From assembly GCA_036365145.1 (NCBI GenBank), contig JAEOAD010002232.1, positions 1,619,001 through 1,683,000 on the forward strand: a stretch of 64,000 nucleotides of DNA. The letters run 5' to 3'. The stretch is from Orientallactaga sibirica. Taxonomy: Eukaryota; Chordata; Mammalia; Rodentia; Dipodidae. The position numbers and the translations under genes are program-made. Below are positions 19,291-30,044 of this stretch, piece after piece. Under the pieces are notes generated by a model that was given only the letters and a program-made list of their open reading frames with translations, did not search any database and was not told the DNA's origin. Within the stretch, counting starts at the first letter, position 1, and each line of letters opens with the position of its first letter.

Positions 19291-20398
19291 GAAACAGTTG
19301 TCAGGTAGTGAGGAGCTTGTCATCTTCATGTCCATTTTGCCATCTTGATCACACTGGTAAAACAGACTCTTGTAGGACTCTTTGGGTAAGGTAGGAAGAA
19401 AAGAGATTTTGAAGGTCCAAGGTTGGGAAGCTACAGCTGGTGATGGCCTTCTTAGTAGAAAAGTTCCAAAGTCCCACAGGGCATCCATCATATAACAAGA
19501 GGCAACAGTCTTTGGTCTCCCATTTTGGGGAGCTACCAAAATTTGATCCCTTGGGTTTCAACCTGATCTCCTTATCTAGATGTAATCGCCTCCCTCTGCT
19601 ATATACCACAATAAGCTTAAGTTTTTATCCTCTTCATGTCTCACAAGAGAGGCTAAACTCCACTATGAATTACAGAGGAGACAACTCATATGAAAATCAC
19701 TGTTAAGAAGGGAAAGGGCCTGAGCTTTGGAGAGTTAGAGCTGAACCCTTTTCTGGTAGTGATTGTTAGAGTGACTTTTCTTTGAGAGAGTGCTTGGCAT
19801 TTCTGGGCTTTGACTGTGAACCTCATTCCTTAGAGTGGTAAAAGTGCTGAAGTTGCATCTTTCATACACACAGAATGTTAATGATCTCTAAGCTATTGAG
19901 TTTTTATAGTATCATTATGCCATCTACTTCAAGTATAATGTTCTCTTACTGACTTTTGTGGTTCATCATGGAAGTTGTATTTATAGTGCACTTAAGAATC
20001 TGGGAAAAAATTATTATCCATTATATGGAATTATCTTATTAATGGTTAAGTAATTAAATGGTTCCATGCTTGCTTAAAAGTGTGCTGATTTTTATATTAC
20101 AACCTTCTTTCAAATGCTGGGGTACTATACTATATTAACTTTACAATAGCTTACAATGCTGTATATTTAAAAAGGTAGCAGACACTTGAACTTTAATGAT
20201 TTGGCTAATACTTTCTGGTATAGGAAGAGGCAAAGCCAGAATTAAGCCCCCAAACCATCTCATCTCCCATTGTCTGAACTATTATGTGACAATGCTAACT
20301 TTCTTTGGGACAGTGTTAATGGCAGACTCATTTTGGGGTCATACAGAATTAGGTGACTCCCATAAACATGAGTTTGATTTTTTTTTCTTTTTATGTAG
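19291..20398. other. Unique intron up to exon B
   Basis: AT-rich with no repeat recognised. The last 25 bases form the pyrimidine-rich acceptor of the exon at 20399. Confidence 0.6.
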
Positions 20399-20541
20399 TC
20401 TTCCATATACCAGCAAACTTGTGAAAACCTTATTATATAACTTTATCAGACAAGAAAAGCCACCACCTTCAGGAGCCCATGTATTCCCTCAGCATTCAGA
20501 AGGGGGAGGACTGCTGTATGGACTGGCATCAGGAGTAGCAA
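20399..20541 (+). CDS. DYM: DYM (dymeclin) internal coding exon B
   Basis: This 143-bp exon follows a pyrimidine-rich acceptor ending in TTTATGTAG and precedes a strong donor, GTAAGT at 20542. Its first T completes the Cys codon begun in the exon at 17928-18053. Then come 47 codons starting [20 protein letters not shown], with a proline run [10 protein letters not shown], and ending [13 protein letters not shown], plus one base (phase 1) for the following exon. It matches the dymeclin stretch [20 protein letters not shown]...GLASGVATGLW as I remember it, with only about three substitutions, so this is certainly a live exon of the Golgi protein dymeclin. The following exon (expected to begin TGLW) is not found in the remaining 43 kb. 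Confidence 0.97.
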
Positions 20542-21544
20542 GTAAGTTCTTTCGGACTTTTTCAGTTCTTTGATATCCATATTTTTTGTCTAATTCGGCA
20601 TAGGAAATTCTGTTCACTTGTCAGCTGCCATTGACAGTTCTGTAGGATTTGAGCTGCTGGCTAGATGTGTAAAACTGAAAGTAATTAAAAATATTAATCC
20701 TTCGTTCTCTGCAGTGATTTATGTTAAATTAATGCAAACTATGGATAGATTACCTAGTTACAAAATATTATTTTTCAAGAATGGTTACACATTAGTATGC
20801 ATATTACAGGAGAACTGGCTATATACAAAAAATAAATTGGAATTTTGAAAGCTTTTTACTGCTTGTGTTATAGAAGGAAATCTTTCTATTTTAGAGGCTT
20901 TATTGGTTGGGATTTTATATGACTAATGAAATGTAGTTGTTTTGTTGAACTCAGTGCTATGCTCAGCAACAAATTAGCACATTGGGAAGATTTGATAATG
21001 AACTCTGAAGTGACCAATGAGTTTTGTCTGATTGGGCAAATGGCATACCTGAAGAAAACTCCTTTCCTCCCTCATTTCTGCTTCACATGGTTCAGACCTG
21101 GAAATCTGAGAAAGCTCAACATGCCTGTATGGTGGGCAGCCCGGGCTATGTGTTTTGGTTTTATTCTGAAGAAGTAGAAAGTAGAGTAAGACTCTGGCAG
21201 CCTCAGGTCTGTATTACGTATTTACTAAGTAGCAGTATACTCTTTGTGTACTTACAAAGTGCAGGGCACCAGGCTAGTGGAGCTCCTGTAGTGGAATGTG
21301 ACTGTGGCAAGCTCTCTGAGTTCAGTCAGTAGCATCATTGGTATAGGAGCTGGTGGTTCTATGTGGTAACTTCCTTTACTGTGAGCCTTACTAATGTCTC
21401 ACTGAAGTAAGTGTGTGTGTGTGTGTCACTGCTTATGCGTATGCCATTGCTTGCAGTTGAGATCAGAGAACAACTTTGAAATTTCTGTGCTTCACCTTCT
21501 TTGAGACTGCTGCTATAAATAAAACTGTCAGACAGTAAGTGAAG
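20542..21544. other. Unique intron downstream of exon B
   Basis: No family recognised except a short (TG)n at 21410-21425. Overlapping open frames at 20926-21332 show no domain or splice context. Confidence 0.55.
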
Positions 21545-21728
21545 TCCACACTAGCTGGCCTGGGAGTTTCAGATTCTCCGGCTCCACTTCCCGTTGTTGT
21601 AGGAGCATTGGAATCACAGTTGAACGCACCTGTTTGCACCCAGCTTTCCGTGGGTGCTATGGAATTGAACCTGGGCCAGCAGGCATTGTAAGCAAACACC
21701 TTTAATCACTGAGCCATCTCCTTAGCTC
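21545..21728 (-). mobile_element. Old B2-superfamily SINE, minus strand
   Basis: The right end ATCACTGAGCCATCTCCTTA and GAATTGAACCTGGGCCAGCA are tRNA-like head complement. The left part is diverged. Confidence 0.65.
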
Positions 21729-22033
21729 TGAGATAACTTTTAATAATTCTTTTTGTTTCACTATCTTTATTATTAAAAGTTATGTGTGATAATTTTAATT
21801 ATTCTCTTTTTTCCACTGTCTTAAAAAGTTATTTAGTTAAAGATATTAAAATTGAGTTTTGGGTTTTTATAATGCTATAGTCACAAAGGCATTTTGTATA
21901 ATTCTCTTCCTAAATTTTCATAATACTATTTGTGTACAAGCATAAATGAAATAATTATGGGTTTATTCTTTTAGTATATGACTGAAAAGATTATAAAGCA
22001 ACAAAAGAAAGTTGTCCTAAATGGTACACCTTT
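21729..22033. other. AT-rich intron
   Basis: Contains repeated TTTTAATAATTCTTTT / TTTTAATTATTCTCTT motifs. No gene. Confidence 0.5.
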
Positions 22034-22205
22034 GAGGGCTGGGGAAATGGTTAGTAGTTAAAGTGCCTGTTACGCAATCTGAGGACCTAAATTCAGATCC
22101 CCAGTTTCCATGGATAATGCCAGGCATGGTGGCAGTCACCTGCAATCCCAGCACTGGGGAGGCAGAGATAAGGAATCACTGGAACTCACTGGCTAGTTAG
22201 TGTCT
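22034..22205 (+). mobile_element. B4-like composite SINE, plus strand
   Basis: tRNA-like head GGGCTGGGGAAATGGTTAGT is followed by a B1-like part (GCCAGGCATGGTGGCAGTCA, GGGGAGGCAGAGATAAGG). Confidence 0.75.
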
Positions 22206-22223
22206 GTGTCGTCTGTCACTCTT

Positions 22224-22343
22224 TCTTTCTGTTGTTTCAAGCCATGGTCTTGCTGAGTAGCTTAGGCTATTGTCTAACTTGCAATCCATCTACCTCTGCC
22301 TCCCCAATGTTGTGATTACAGGCATGTACTACCACACCTGGCT
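22224..22343 (-). mobile_element. Old B1-like SINE, minus strand
   Basis: TTTCAAGCCATGGTCTTGCT ... CTACCACACCTGGCT. Confidence 0.75.
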
Positions 22344-22436
22344 GTTGACTTACATTCACTGTAGTGTCCAGGGGAGCATATTACATCCTTGGACTGTCAG
22401 TAAATGCTTGTATATAATTAAATACCAAAAGCTAAT

Positions 22437-22565
22437 ATGAAATGTGGAGCCTTGTGCCTATAAGTCTAGCATTCAGGAGGCAGAAACAGGAAGAACTGGG
22501 CTACATAGTAAGTTCCAAGCTAACCTAGGCTACCAGTGTGAGATTCTGTTTCAAAGAAACTAGAC
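22437..22565 (+). mobile_element. Old B1-like SINE, plus strand
   Basis: GAAATGTGGAGCCTTGTGCC ... GTGAGATTCTGTTTCAAAG, heavily diverged. Confidence 0.65.
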
Positions 22566-23320
22566 AATAATACTGGAGAGATGTGAACTTAATTATACTA
22601 ACAGTATCTATCATTTGTTGAATTCCTTCTGTTTTTCTAGCACTGTAGTATCTACTTTGTATGCTCAATTTCATCTACTCTGTTTTTCTTTTTTCATGTC
22701 TTAGTACATAAAATTTCAAAGATGTACCAAAGTGAAGAGAATGGTAAAATTAACTCCCATCTGTCTACCACCTATCTTCCAGAATCAGCATTCTGCTGTT
22801 TTTTTTTTAAATCTCCCTCCTCCTTCGTTTGAATCAGCTTGCACATGTAGAAAAATTATAAAAATAAACTATTATAAAAACTATATCCTATCAAGATTGA
22901 TTTATTGTTAACATTTACCCCATTTGTTTAGCAATTATACTTTCTTTGTCCCTCTTTACACATGTGCACACCTACCCTCACACCCACCCTCACCCCTACC
23001 CCCAACGTTGTTTTCAAGTTACTTGAGCGTCAAGGACTTTACTCCTAAGTACTTCAGTGTACATAGCTCCTTCAAGGAATATCTCTTGTATAACTACAAG
23101 ACAGTCACAGTATACTTACCAACTTCTGTTAAACAGTTAACTATACTAAAACCCCAGGAAGCAGGGATTGTTTTCTCCTCACTAGAAGCAAAGAAACAGA
23201 AAGTTTCCTCTGTATGCTAAAATCTTCTCTATTAAGTGTTATCTCATCTGTATTTTGTTGTATGTAAATTGAACTTTTATACTTAGGATTTGTTTTCCTT
23301 GTTTTTGTCTTGTTTAAAAA
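22566..23320. other. Intron, possibly an old LINE relic
   Basis: The part around 22690-22920 (AGATGTACCAAAGTGAAGAG, AACATTTACCCCATTTG) has the feel of an old L1/L2 3' relic, but I cannot assign it. Confidence 0.3.
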
Positions 23321-23355
23321 AATATTTTCATTTACTTATTTGAGAGAGATAAAGC

Positions 23356-23415
<60 letters not shown>

Positions 23416-23570
23416 ATGAATGGGCATGCCAGGGCCTCCAGTCACTGCAAATGAACTTCAGACACATGCACCACCTTGTGCATCTGGCTTATGTGAGTAC
23501 TGGGGAATTGCACCTACATCCTTTGACTTTGCAGGCAAGTGCCTTAACCACTAAGCCATCTCTCCAGTCC
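23321..23570 (-). mobile_element. DIP-type SINE, minus strand, with long (GA)n
   Basis: A pure GA run of about 26 units (23359-23411) replaces the usual tail tract. Head CTAAGCCATCTCTCCAGTCC. Confidence 0.93.
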
Positions 23571-23582
23571 TGTTTTTGTCTT

Positions 23583-23804
23583 AAAAAAAAAAAAAACAAC
23601 CATTATTTATTTGCAAGCAGAGAGAGAGAGAGAAGAGAGATTCAGAGAGAGAATGGGTACGCCAGGGTCTTCAGCAGCTGCAAACGAACTTTAGATGTGT
23701 ACACCACTTTCTGCATCTGGCCTTATGTGGGTACTGGAGAGTCAAAGCTGGGTTTGTTATTCTTTGCAGGCAAGCGCCTTAACTGCTAAGCCATCTCTCC
23801 AGCC
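23583..23804 (-). mobile_element. DIP-type SINE, minus strand
   Basis: TTATTTATTTGCAAGCAGAG tail, head CTAAGCCATCTCTCCAGCCC. CCTGTTTTTGTCTT (left) and CCTGTTTTGTCTG (right) bound it. Confidence 0.92.
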
Positions 23805-23817
23805 CTGTTTTGTCTGT

Positions 23818-23962
23818 CCCCCCCCCCCCCCGCAAGGTAGGGTCTTGCTCTAGGTCAGGCTGACCTGGAATTAGTCTCAGGCTGGCCTAGAACTCACAGT
23901 GATCCTCCTACCTCAGCCTCCCACATGCAAAGATTAAAGGTATGTGCCACCATGCCCTGCTG
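23818..23962 (-). mobile_element. B1 SINE, minus strand, with poly(C) tail variant
   Basis: A run of about 14 C precedes GCAAGGTAGGGTCTTGCTCT. An internal deletion removes the ACTATGTAG part. Ends CACCATGCCCTGCT. Confidence 0.88.
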
Positions 23963-24072
23963 CTTTTGTCTTTTGAGGCAAAGCCAAAACCAAACTGGCC
24001 TTGAGCTCACAATAGTCCTCTTGCATTGCCTTTTGTGCTGGGATTCCAGGTGGGAGCCACTACTCCCAGCTA
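23963..24072 (-). mobile_element. Old B1-like SINE, minus strand
   Basis: TTTTGAGGCAAAGCCAAAAC ... GGGAGCCACTACTCCCAGCT. Confidence 0.7.
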
Positions 24073-24079
24073 TAACTAG

Positions 24080-24328
24080 GTTTTTAAAATTTATTTTTAT
24101 TTATTTGCAAGGAGAGAGAGAGAGAAAGGAGGAGGAGGAAGAGAAGGAAGAGGGGGAGGGGGAGGAAGAAGAGAGGAGGACAGAAAGAATGGGGGCTCCA
24201 GGGCCTTCAACCATTGCAAACAAACTCCACATGCATGCGCCACTTTACATGGTTCTTGGGGAATCGAACCTGGGTCGTTAGGCTTTGCAGACAAGCACCT
24301 CAATGGCTGAGCCATCTGTCCAGCCCCA
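24080..24328 (-). mobile_element. DIP-type SINE, minus strand, with long purine tail
   Basis: A GGAGGAGGAAGAG-type purine tract (24105-24190) precedes the body. The lower body has a deletion (CATGCGCCACTTTACATGG). Head GGCTGAGCCATCTGTCCAGC. Confidence 0.9.
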
Positions 24329-24445
24329 CTACTTGGTTTTCTTGTAACTGCTTTGCTATCAACTTCTCTCTCAGATTCAAATTTCATACTACAGCACAAG
24401 CCTTTCTCCTCCTCTTCTTTCCTTCCCTCACTCCCTTCTTTTTCT

Positions 24446-24605
24446 TTTTCTTTTTCTTTTTTTTCCCCAAGGTAGGGTCCTCACCCTAGCCCAGGCTGAC
24501 CTGGAATTCACTATGTAGTCTCAGAGTGGCCTCAAACTCTTGGTAGTCCTTCTACCTCTGCCTCCAGAGTGTTGTGATTAAAGGTGTGTGCCACCACGCC
24601 TGACT
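24446..24605 (-). mobile_element. B1 SINE, minus strand
   Basis: TTTTTCTTTT tract, CAAGGTAGGGTCCTCACCC to CACCACGCCTGACT. Confidence 0.92.
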
Positions 24606-24752
24606 GAGCCTTTCTTCTTTCTGTAACTGAAACCACAGTCTGCATCAAGTGTCAAGATAATGTTAATTCAGAATGTGATGAATATTGGAAGGATTGTTAA
24701 TATTTTAGGGTTACAATTACTTTTTTTTTCTCTTCCTGTTATAGAAAGTAAT

Positions 24753-24960
24753 GAGCCGGGTGTGGTGGTACATGCCTTTAATCCTAGCACTGGGGAGGCA
24801 GAGGTAGGAGGATCACCATGAGTTCGAGGCCACCCTGAGACTACATAGGGAATTTCAAGTTAGCCTGGGCTAGGGTGAGAACCTACCTCGAAAAACAAAA
24901 CAAAACAAAACAACAACAACAACAACAACAAAAAACAAAATAAAAAAGAAAGAAAGAAAA
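24753..24960 (+). mobile_element. B1 SINE, plus strand, with (CAA)n/A-rich tail
   Basis: GCCGGGTGTGGTGGTACATG to ACCTACCTCGAAAAAC, then AAAAC and CAA repeats (24895-24960). AGAAAGTAATGA before and GAGAAAGTAGTGA after look like the target duplication. Confidence 0.93.
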
Positions 24961-25731
24961 GAAGAGAAAGTAGTGAAAAGTCACCTGTATAGATTTTGTT
25001 CCTTTTAAAATATCTTTTTCAAATGTGTCAAGTATAATTTGTTTCTTTCACTGAAGCTGGTTAAAATGATTTATGCATTCGTGTATTACTTTACTTTGTA
25101 TAATCTATAATACATGCAGGCAGATCTATATTCATGGATTTTATAGTAAAAGAAAATAATTGTTTCTTTCCTCTATAGGTTTTTAGTTTAGCTGTCCCTT
25201 TAAATATGCTGACTGAATGGAAAAAGAATCAGTTCTATATCACTTTAATATTTAGGAATAATTATAATTAGCTGATTATATGAGCTTTTAGCTCTTTTTA
25301 AATGAATCAGAATTCTAGACTCTCCTAGCATACTTTTAAAATATTATATCTGTGTATGTATGTATTATAGTTGATCTTGGCATTTCTCTATCATTAGACA
25401 TGAAGTGGGGCCTGCTCATACTTTAGCTCGTAGATGCTGCTCAGGGCTCAACACTGATGTTGTAGAACAGCTCCCACAGGGCTTGAGTCTGGTCTGCTGG
25501 GGTCCTGGGAGGCAGATGGTCCAGCTAATGTAATTACTTAGGAAATACGTTGTTTTGAGGCAGTGCTCATGGAACTGACCTCTTCTTGATGTATTTTCTG
25601 AGTTTCTGTTCCTGCTCCTTTCTTGCCGATGAGGTGTGGTTTAATCAGGATTGATCTTTAAGTCTGACAGTGAGCACAACTTCAGCATGTGGAATAAATA
25701 GGTTGGAATGAGTCCTAGATTCCAGACAAGG
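24961..25731. other. Unique intron sequence
   Basis: No recognised repeat or exon. Confidence 0.5.
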
Positions 25732-25739
25732 TAGGTAGG

Positions 25740-25793
<54 letters not shown>

Positions 25794-25812
25794 AGCGCGC
25801 ACGCACGCACAT
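25732..25812. repeat. (TG)n microsatellite with GGTA and GCGCAC edges
   Basis: (GGTA)3, about 22 TG units (25746-25790), then GAGCGCGCACGCACGCAC. Confidence 0.97.
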
Positions 25813-25945
25813 GCATGGTCAATCTAGACAAAATGTACATTAACTCCTTTGGGTGCTAATAATCAATTGTCAATGAATTTATTGTCAATTTTAGATTGCC
25901 TATAGTTTTTATCTCCTGTCTTTCTGTTTATGATATCTCTCTTTC

Positions 25946-25961
25946 TCTAGATCTATCTATC

Positions 25962-26009
<48 letters not shown>

Positions 26010-26022
26010 GTCTATCTATCTA
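25946..26022. repeat. (TATC)n microsatellite
   Basis: About 17 TATC/TCTA units with a single G interruption near 26009. Confidence 0.97.
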
Positions 26023-27226
26023 TCACAGACATACACAAACCATACCAGTGTGGCCCCTAAGTCCACTCAAGGAATTAGACTTGCTGATATTTTCAGACCT
26101 AATCTTTATTAAACAAATATTTTTAGTCTTCCTACTTTATCTAGGCCTATGTCTCTAGCACAGAGAAGACTGAACAATGTATCTGTAGATGTCACTTGAG
26201 CAAAAGCAAAAGAGAATGTAACTAGTCATTTTGTGACTGTTCTATATAGAATGGATTCCATTTCTTGGAACCTAGGTAAGGGATTTGCTATGGAATAGGA
26301 GCCTGGGTTTTCCAAGTAGCCAACTGCAGAGTTATTGAGGATTCCTATAATTTCCCCTAATTTTAGAATTTACCAGTTAGTCTGCATGAAACTGGAGCTA
26401 CTAGTCCCCCTGGTGGCAGGAGGTGCTGGCTGAGCCACTTAGGAGTTCAGACTAGGTCTCCATGAGCCCCAAGTGTCTCTAATCTCATTATTCCCCAGGG
26501 ACTTCTCAGTTGCTTTTCCTGGATTCAGAATCACAAGCCTTGGGAGGAGTCACAGGTTAGCATGACATAGACAGGTTCTTCAGGTTTATAACACTGAAAA
26601 CTATATGACCTTTTGAACAGAGACTAGATGAGGAATAGATGAGATGCTGTGTATAAAGTCACTTTTAAAACTATGTAGCAGCTGTTCATTTGTAAACAAC
26701 ACTTGCTGTCTGCTCTGCAACGCTACTGGTGTTACTGGGTAAAATAATTAGAATGAAAACAAGTTTAATTAGAAAAATAGCTAGTGATAAAGAAAACTTG
26801 GATGTATTTATGTTGACATTTTAAGAATTAAGAATTTTGCATCTTTTTGGTCTGCTTAAACTTCAGTGTGAGAAATGTTTTGAAAACTGATTAAGTTGAA
26901 TATGCCTGACATGTTTTTGCTTTTTCTCCAATTGGCTTTTCATTTTATGTGGTGTAAAATTTGGCCACTAGTGGTTAGAAAGGAAAATTTGATTGTTTCA
27001 TAGCTGTTTCCACAAGAGATTTCTCCTTCTTCCTAAATGAACTTACTTTGACAAGGATCGCCATGGTACATTTCTTATGTACTAATTTATCTGAAAAGTT
27101 ACTATATTTGAGTGTGACTGTTTAATAAACTAGCCATAGAATTTAATAGAAAAGTTTTGATGTTCAGACAATCTAAATGTAATAAGCATTTTAAACATTC
27201 AGTTAATCAAAGAAATCAGGAGTACT
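26023..27226. other. 1.2 kb of unique intron
   Basis: The longest SINE-free part of this section. No open frame with splice context and no known repeat, so possible but unprovable conserved non-coding sequence. Confidence 0.5.
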
Positions 27227-27425
27227 GGGTTGGAGAAGTAGCCTGTGAAGCCTAAGGACCCAGGTTCAATTCCCCAGTCCCCACATAAGCCAGCTGCACA
27301 AGGTGGTACATGCATCTGGAGTTCGTTTGCAGTAGCTAGAGGCCCTGGTTTGCCCATTTTCTCTCTATGTGCATCTCCCTCCCTCTCTTTCTGTCAAATA
27401 AATAAAATATTAAAAAAAAAAAAAA
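27227..27425 (+). mobile_element. DIP-type SINE, plus strand, internal deletion in head
   Basis: The head lacks the GTTAAGGCGCTTGCCTG segment (GAGAAGTAGCCTGTGAAGCC). TC tail, AAATAAATAAAA. Target duplication AAGAAATCAGGAGTA on both sides. Confidence 0.93.
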
Positions 27426-27832
27426 AGAAATCAGGAGTATTGGTAGTCTTAGTTACAGTCAGTATGGCAGTCGATAATTCTTACTATAATCCATGAACAA
27501 AAGCAAAAGGCCATTGAACCTTATCTCCATGATTTGTTCTGTGTGGGGTAGGATGTAGGGGTCTAGGGTCTGAACAGCTTACATTTGTTTCTCTCACTTG
27601 TAGCTGGGAAGCCCAGAGGGAGATGCAGGCTCTCTTCCTGGCATTCAGGTGGCCGCTTTCTTGCTGTGTCCTTGCATGAAAGATAGAAAGCTTGCTGTCT
27701 CCAATTTTAATAAAGACACTGATCACATCATGGGGACTTTACCTTCTGTACCTCATGTCAGTCTAACTGCTTCCCAGTACTGTCATACTGAGAGAACTTC
27801 AATATGTACTTTTGGAGGTTACAGAAATCCAT
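27426..27832. other. Unique intron sequence
   Basis: No recognised feature. Confidence 0.5.
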
Positions 27833-27889
27833 CCTCCCTCCCTCCCTCCCTCCCTCCCTCCCTCCCTCCCTCCCTCCCTCCCTCCCTCC

Positions 27890-27965
<76 letters not shown>

Positions 27966-28101
27966 TTTTCCTTTCCTCTTTTCAAGGTAGGGTCTCAATT
28001 TAGCCTAGGCTGACCTAGAATTCATTGTGTACTCTCAGGCTGGTCTCAAACTCCTGACAGTCCTCCTACCTCTGCCTCCCCAGTGCCACCATTCCTGGCC
28101 T
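27833..28101 (-). mobile_element. B1 SINE with compound (CCCT)n(TTTC)n tail
   Basis: About 14 CCCT units (27835-27890) then about 18 TTTC units (27890-27963), followed by a B1 complement (CAAGGTAGGGTCTCAATTTA to CACCATTCCTGGCC) that lacks the GTGCTGGGATTAAAGG part. The frames reading FLSFFLSF or PSLPPSLPP are translations of this tract. Confidence 0.9.
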
Positions 28102-28102
28102 T

Positions 28103-28119
28103 TTCTTCTCTCCCTCTCC

Positions 28120-28153
<34 letters not shown>

Positions 28154-28277
28154 TTAAAGCAGAGTGTCACTCTAACTCCTGCTGACCTATAACTTTACTC
28201 TGTAGCCCCAGACTGGCAAGAAACTCATGAAGCCTCCCAAATGTTGGCATTAAAGACATGCATCATCATGCCTGACT
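28103..28277 (-). mobile_element. Old B1-like SINE with (TC)n, minus strand
   Basis: (TC)n at 28110-28153, then TTTAAAGCAGAGTGTCACTC ... CATCATCATGCCTGACT. Confidence 0.8.
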
Positions 28278-28279
28278 TA

Positions 28280-28864
28280 GTCAGTTTTATGTTACTCTGG
28301 TAAGCTATCTGGGGCAGGCTGTTTCATAAGGAAAAAGGTTTATTTTGGCTCATGGTTCTGGAGACTTAACGTTCAAGATATATATGGTCCCATTAGTTTG
28401 CCTTGTGGTGTGGCCACCTTGTTGGCTGAGTCATATCATACCACCTGGAAAGAGCAGAGAGCACCCATATCTATCTGTCTCTTCTTGTCTTTCTTCATCT
28501 TTTTGTAAAGACTCCAATATTTAATCTTAAGTACTATACATACCCTAATGATGTCATTTTAAAAAGTACTCACTAAGCACCCTAAACACTACCTTTATTA
28601 AACACTTGGATTGAGTTTCCATTCTCAGATTTTTCTTTTTCTTTTTTGATTTTTCGAGGTAGGGTTTCACTGTAGCCCAGGCTGACCTGGAACACACTAT
28701 GTAGTCTCAGGGTGGCCTTGAACTCATGGTGATCCTCCTACCTCTGCCTCCCAAATGCTGGGATTAAAGGCGTGCACCACCACACCCAGCTAGTTTCCAT
28801 TCTCTTAATACCATTATCACTGCATTTGGGCCTAACCTCCTGTGAAGTCAGGGACAAGCTATAT
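28280..28864 (-). mobile_element. Old MaLR/ERVL-like LTR relic, split by a B1
   Basis: AAGGAAAAAGGTTTATTTTG GCTCATGGTTCTGG and the distal ATTTGGGCCTAACC ... CAAACCATAGCA parts resemble an old eutherian LTR-type repeat in complement. The family is uncertain. The B1 at 28636-28791 interrupts it. Confidence 0.45.
28636..28791 (-). mobile_element. B1 SINE, minus strand
   Basis: TTTTTTGATTTTTCGAGGTA to CACCACACCCAGCT. Target duplication AGTTTCCATTCTC on both sides. Confidence 0.95.
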
Positions 28865-28928
28865 TCAAACCATAGCACTACATACTAAGTAAATGCTGCT
28901 AGAATTGCTCTCAATTTGAAAGGCTGCT

Positions 28929-29130
28929 GGGCCTGGAGATATGGATTAGTGGTTAAGGTGCTTGCTTGCGAAACCTAAGCACTCAGGTTCAGTTCCCCAG
29001 TACCCACGTAAGCCAGATGCACAAAGTGGTGCATGCATTTGGAGTTTGCAGTGGATGGAGTCCATGGTGTACCCATTCTTTCTATATATCTGCCTCTCTC
29101 TCTCTCTCTCTCTCAAATAAATAAATAAAA
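28929..29130 (+). mobile_element. DIP-type SINE, plus strand
   Basis: GGGCCTGGAGATATGGATTA head, (TC)n, AAATAAATAAATAAAAT tail, followed by ATTTAAATTGAAATATTTAAATTG. Confidence 0.92.
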
Positions 29131-29345
29131 TATTTAAATTGAAATATTTAAATTGCTGGTTTTTGGTGTATGCTGGCAGGTAAGGCACCATTTGGCTCCA
29201 GTTTCCCATTATTTCAAACCATAGTTCTTCTCAGTGGTAAAGGTGAGGGTTGTAGCAAAGTAGAACATTCATAGCCTGTTCTACCACACTGATTTCTAAA
29301 GCATTCTAAAGTGTATGTGGAGCCTATCAAAATTCTGTGTTTAAA

Positions 29346-29349
<4 letters not shown>
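29131..29349. other. Unique intron
   Basis: No feature recognised. Confidence 0.5.
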
Positions 29350-29390
<41 letters not shown>

Positions 29391-29525
29391 AGGTAGGGTC
29401 TCACTCTAGTCCAGGCTGATTTGGAATTCACTCTGTATTCAAAGGGTGGCCTCAAACTCATGGCAATCCTCCTAATTGTGCCTCCCAAGTGCTGGGATTA
29501 AAGGTGTGCACCACCAGGCCTGGCT
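29350..29525 (-). mobile_element. B1 SINE, minus strand, about 40-nt poly(T)
   Basis: An unbroken T run of about 40 (29350-29389), then GAGGTAGGGTCTCACTCTAG to CACCAGGCCTGGC. TTAAACAGATT is duplicated at both ends. The long pure tail suggests a young copy. Confidence 0.94.
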
Positions 29526-29671
29526 TAAACAGATTCTTTTATTTTCTGACTTTGGGGGCTACCACTTCAGTTGTGCTTTGGAGGGCGGGGCAGGTTCTAG
29601 ATTAAGATAAGTTGATGTTATGAAGAATCAAGTATTGACATCTGTAAGTAGGCATTAAGAATTACATGCTT

Positions 29672-29695
29672 GGGCTGGAGAGATAACTTAGTGGT
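29672..29695 (+). mobile_element. DIP-type SINE head, plus strand, split by the MaLR provirus (part 1)
   Basis: GGGCTGGAGAGATAACTTAG plus TGGT. The same 24-bp head is repeated at 31791-31814 by the tandem duplication, and the rest of the SINE lies at 33930-34082. Confidence 0.93.
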
Positions 29696-30044
29696 TGTGG
29701 CAGACAGCTTCAGGTTCGCTGAGATGAACTTCCAGACCAGGCACGGTTATGGAGGAAGGGATTTCTTGAAGCTTACAGATTCAGGGAAAGTTCCATAATG
29801 GCAAAAGAAGCTGGCCTGCTTTCACAGGAACTAACACAGAAAGAAGCCTCAAGCCAAAAACCACACAGCACAGCACACTTCAGGAACTCCCACTAGGCAC
29901 ACTTTGCATATCTTTAGATTGAAATCTCAAACCCTCTACCACACCTTAAGATCCACCCCATGACATTGCCTCCAGCTAGATGGCTGCAGATCTAAACTAA
30001 TAAAGCACTGAATATATTGTGGGCCATCTATCCAAACTACCACA
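29696..30044 (-). mobile_element. MaLR LTR copy (outer 3' LTR)
   Basis: A 349-bp LTR in complement, from TGTGGCAGACAGCTTCAGG to CAAACTACCACA. It is nearly identical to 31815-32163. Confidence 0.9.

Larger units (their letters stand above)
18054..20398 (+). other. DYM: Complete DYM intron between the two exons
   Basis: This 2,345-bp phase-2 intron runs from GTATGT to TTTATGTAG. It contains a SINE-derived microsatellite plus B1 (18874-19173) and a small ID element (19232-19290). The remainder is unique AT-rich sequence with no second conserved block. Confidence 0.93.

Noticed and set aside
20926..21332. Possible extra exon with two overlapping frames after DYM exon B
   Set aside because: The next DYM exon should begin TGLW after a phase-1 junction; nothing matching is here, and no acceptor/donor pair with coding similarity was seen.
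23310..23789. 159-codon open frame, the longest in the window
   Set aside because: It runs through two minus-strand DIP SINEs and a (GA)n tract; no coding signal.
25946..26022. CRISPR-like regular repeat
   Set aside because: It is a plain (TATC)n microsatellite without spacers, in mammalian DNA.
27649..28013. Overlapping frames with FLSFFLSF and PPSLPPSLPP repeats
   Set aside because: They are translations of (TTTC)n and (CCCT)n microsatellite sequence belonging to a B1 tail; the same applies to frames at 18775-19052.
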